Shown: positions 62,764 to 64,000 of the stretch, piece after piece
Position numbering within the stretch: the first letter of the stretch is position 1
Layout: each line of letters starts with the position of its first letter
Source of the DNA: Acridotheres tristis
Lineage: Eukaryota; Chordata; Aves; Passeriformes; Sturnidae
Direction: 5' to 3'
DNA: 64,000 nt
Assembly (NCBI GenBank): GCA_037013685.1
Contig: CM072893.1
Coordinates: forward strand, 20,665,736 to 20,729,735
Translations under genes and position numbers: made by a program
Notes under the pieces: generated by a model
Databases searched by the model: none
What the model saw: only the letters and a program-made list of their open reading frames with translations
What the model was told of the DNA's origin: nothing

Positions 62764-64000
62764 GTTAGGAATATTCATATGTCCATGCTTGCTTGGTGTT
62801 TAAACAAAAATCAGCTTTTCAGTATTTCTATAAACTTTTTGTTAATGAATGAGTTTCCAGTTATGTGAAATTTCTGTTTTCCCATCTTAAGATAAACTTC
62901 TCTACTAGGTGAAATAAGGTGAAATGTGTATCCATTTATTGTAAGTGTACAATCACAGTATTATCTGACTGGCATATCTGAAACATGGGATTTTATGTCA
63001 GCAAATTGTAGAGCAAGATCTCTTGCTGCAGTCACTTCAAAATGTTTCGTGCAACTAGAGTCCAGTTTTTTGCCATCTTGCTGGGTACAGGTTTCTTTCA
63101 CAACTCAACCAAACTGGATTCTGTACCATCTTCTAACCTGAGCTTTCCACTGTTACATTGAAATTTGCTGTGCCATAGCCTTCATGTGTCTTTATTCATT
63201 ATTCATCTGTCTAAAATGGCAAGGAATACAGTCTATTCTTATATATATTCTTATATGTCTATTCTGATCATAAAGCTCTGAAATAAGGGTTGAAGTCAAA
63301 CTTAAAAAGCCAAGCTCAACAAAATTGATGTTTCTACTGGATATGTGTTTCATGTGGCTGACATTAGAACATGAAATAAAATTCAAATTGCTTGTAAGTA
63401 CAGTTGAATATTTATTGTGTCTTGTTAGAGACATTGTAATTTAGCTAAACTCCCATGATTTTTATGGGGTTTTTCAGTATTTATTTACATATACAAATAG
63501 AGACTAATTTTTTAAGAATTAATTTCTGTATGAAAAATGAAAAGATGGGGTTAGAAATTGGATTGGATATTAATTGTTGAAGTTGGATATTACGTGAAGT
63601 TTAAATTGATCTTTTCCATTTCACTCTGGGACTACTGGCTTTACTTTTGCTTTGACAAAGGCCTCTGTCTCACACTGGATGTGCCCTTGCTAACCATTTC
63701 ATTTTCTCATTTGGTGCTTCTCACCCGTTTTGGCCTTCCTGCCTTGCCAATGAGCTCACTTGCAGTCAGTAGCTCTTGGAGAACTCTGCTTTTCTATTAT
63801 TTACCTCCCTGTGGCTCTGCCTACATGGTTGATGGGGTTTTTCCCCAATGACACCTTTGCTTTCTCTGTTTTACTTTCTTCCCCATCTAAGTACAGGGCT
63901 GACTTTGCCAGCCCCCAGCCTTGCCCTGGCCTCATGTGTACCTTCCCTGCTCCTGTTTTCACACTGCAGCGTGACTGGGAGTATTTCTAGGAGCTGCTCT
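62764..64000 (+). other. CPEB3 intron 3, partial
   Basis: Starts with GTTAGG and runs off the window. The last 350 bp are richer in C and T and carry short overlapping open frames that I do not consider genes. No other feature is seen. Confidence 0.85.

Overview
The window looks like bird nuclear DNA. It holds two vertebrate protein-coding genes arranged head to head. Introns are compact for vertebrate genes, interspersed repeats are sparse, and the only clear retrotransposon remnants are two fragments of CR1, the typical avian LINE. No prokaryotic, organellar or viral gene organisation was seen. The species cannot be fixed from the sequence alone.

Layout: positions 1 to about 9,000 are the 3' flank and probable 3'UTR of MARCHF5, with no recognisable coding exon. 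MARCHF5 lies on the minus strand in six coding exons between 9169 and 33787. Together they encode a complete 281-residue mitochondrial RING-CH ubiquitin ligase with four membrane segments. All splice junctions are GT/AG and all phases join cleanly. A 402-bp CA/GA microsatellite sits just inside intron 1. Positions 33540 to 34680 form a CpG-rich bidirectional promoter with two near-identical ZNF143/THAP11-type motifs.

On the plus strand the rest of the window is the 5' part of CPEB3, a neuronal translational regulator. It comprises a candidate first exon ending at 34271, an 8-kb intron, a probable second promoter around 41370-42245, the large first coding exon (42246-43156, 300 codons), a 19.4-kb intron, the next coding exon (62604-62763), and the start of a further intron that runs off the window. 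The RNA-binding domains of CPEB3 lie beyond the right edge.

The two genes probably share a promoter region, but their products act in different places: MARCHF5 at the outer mitochondrial membrane, CPEB3 on mRNA 3'UTRs. The most interesting observations are: a possible in-frame 23-residue N-terminal extension of CPEB3 from its first exon; an alternative 5' splice site that would remove exactly 23 codons; a CArG box, CRE-like site and octamer upstream of the CPEB3 coding start; long pure glutamine runs in CPEB3; and an antisense open frame in CPEB3 intron 2 that looks like a membrane-protein terminal exon or relic. No novel multi-gene system was found.
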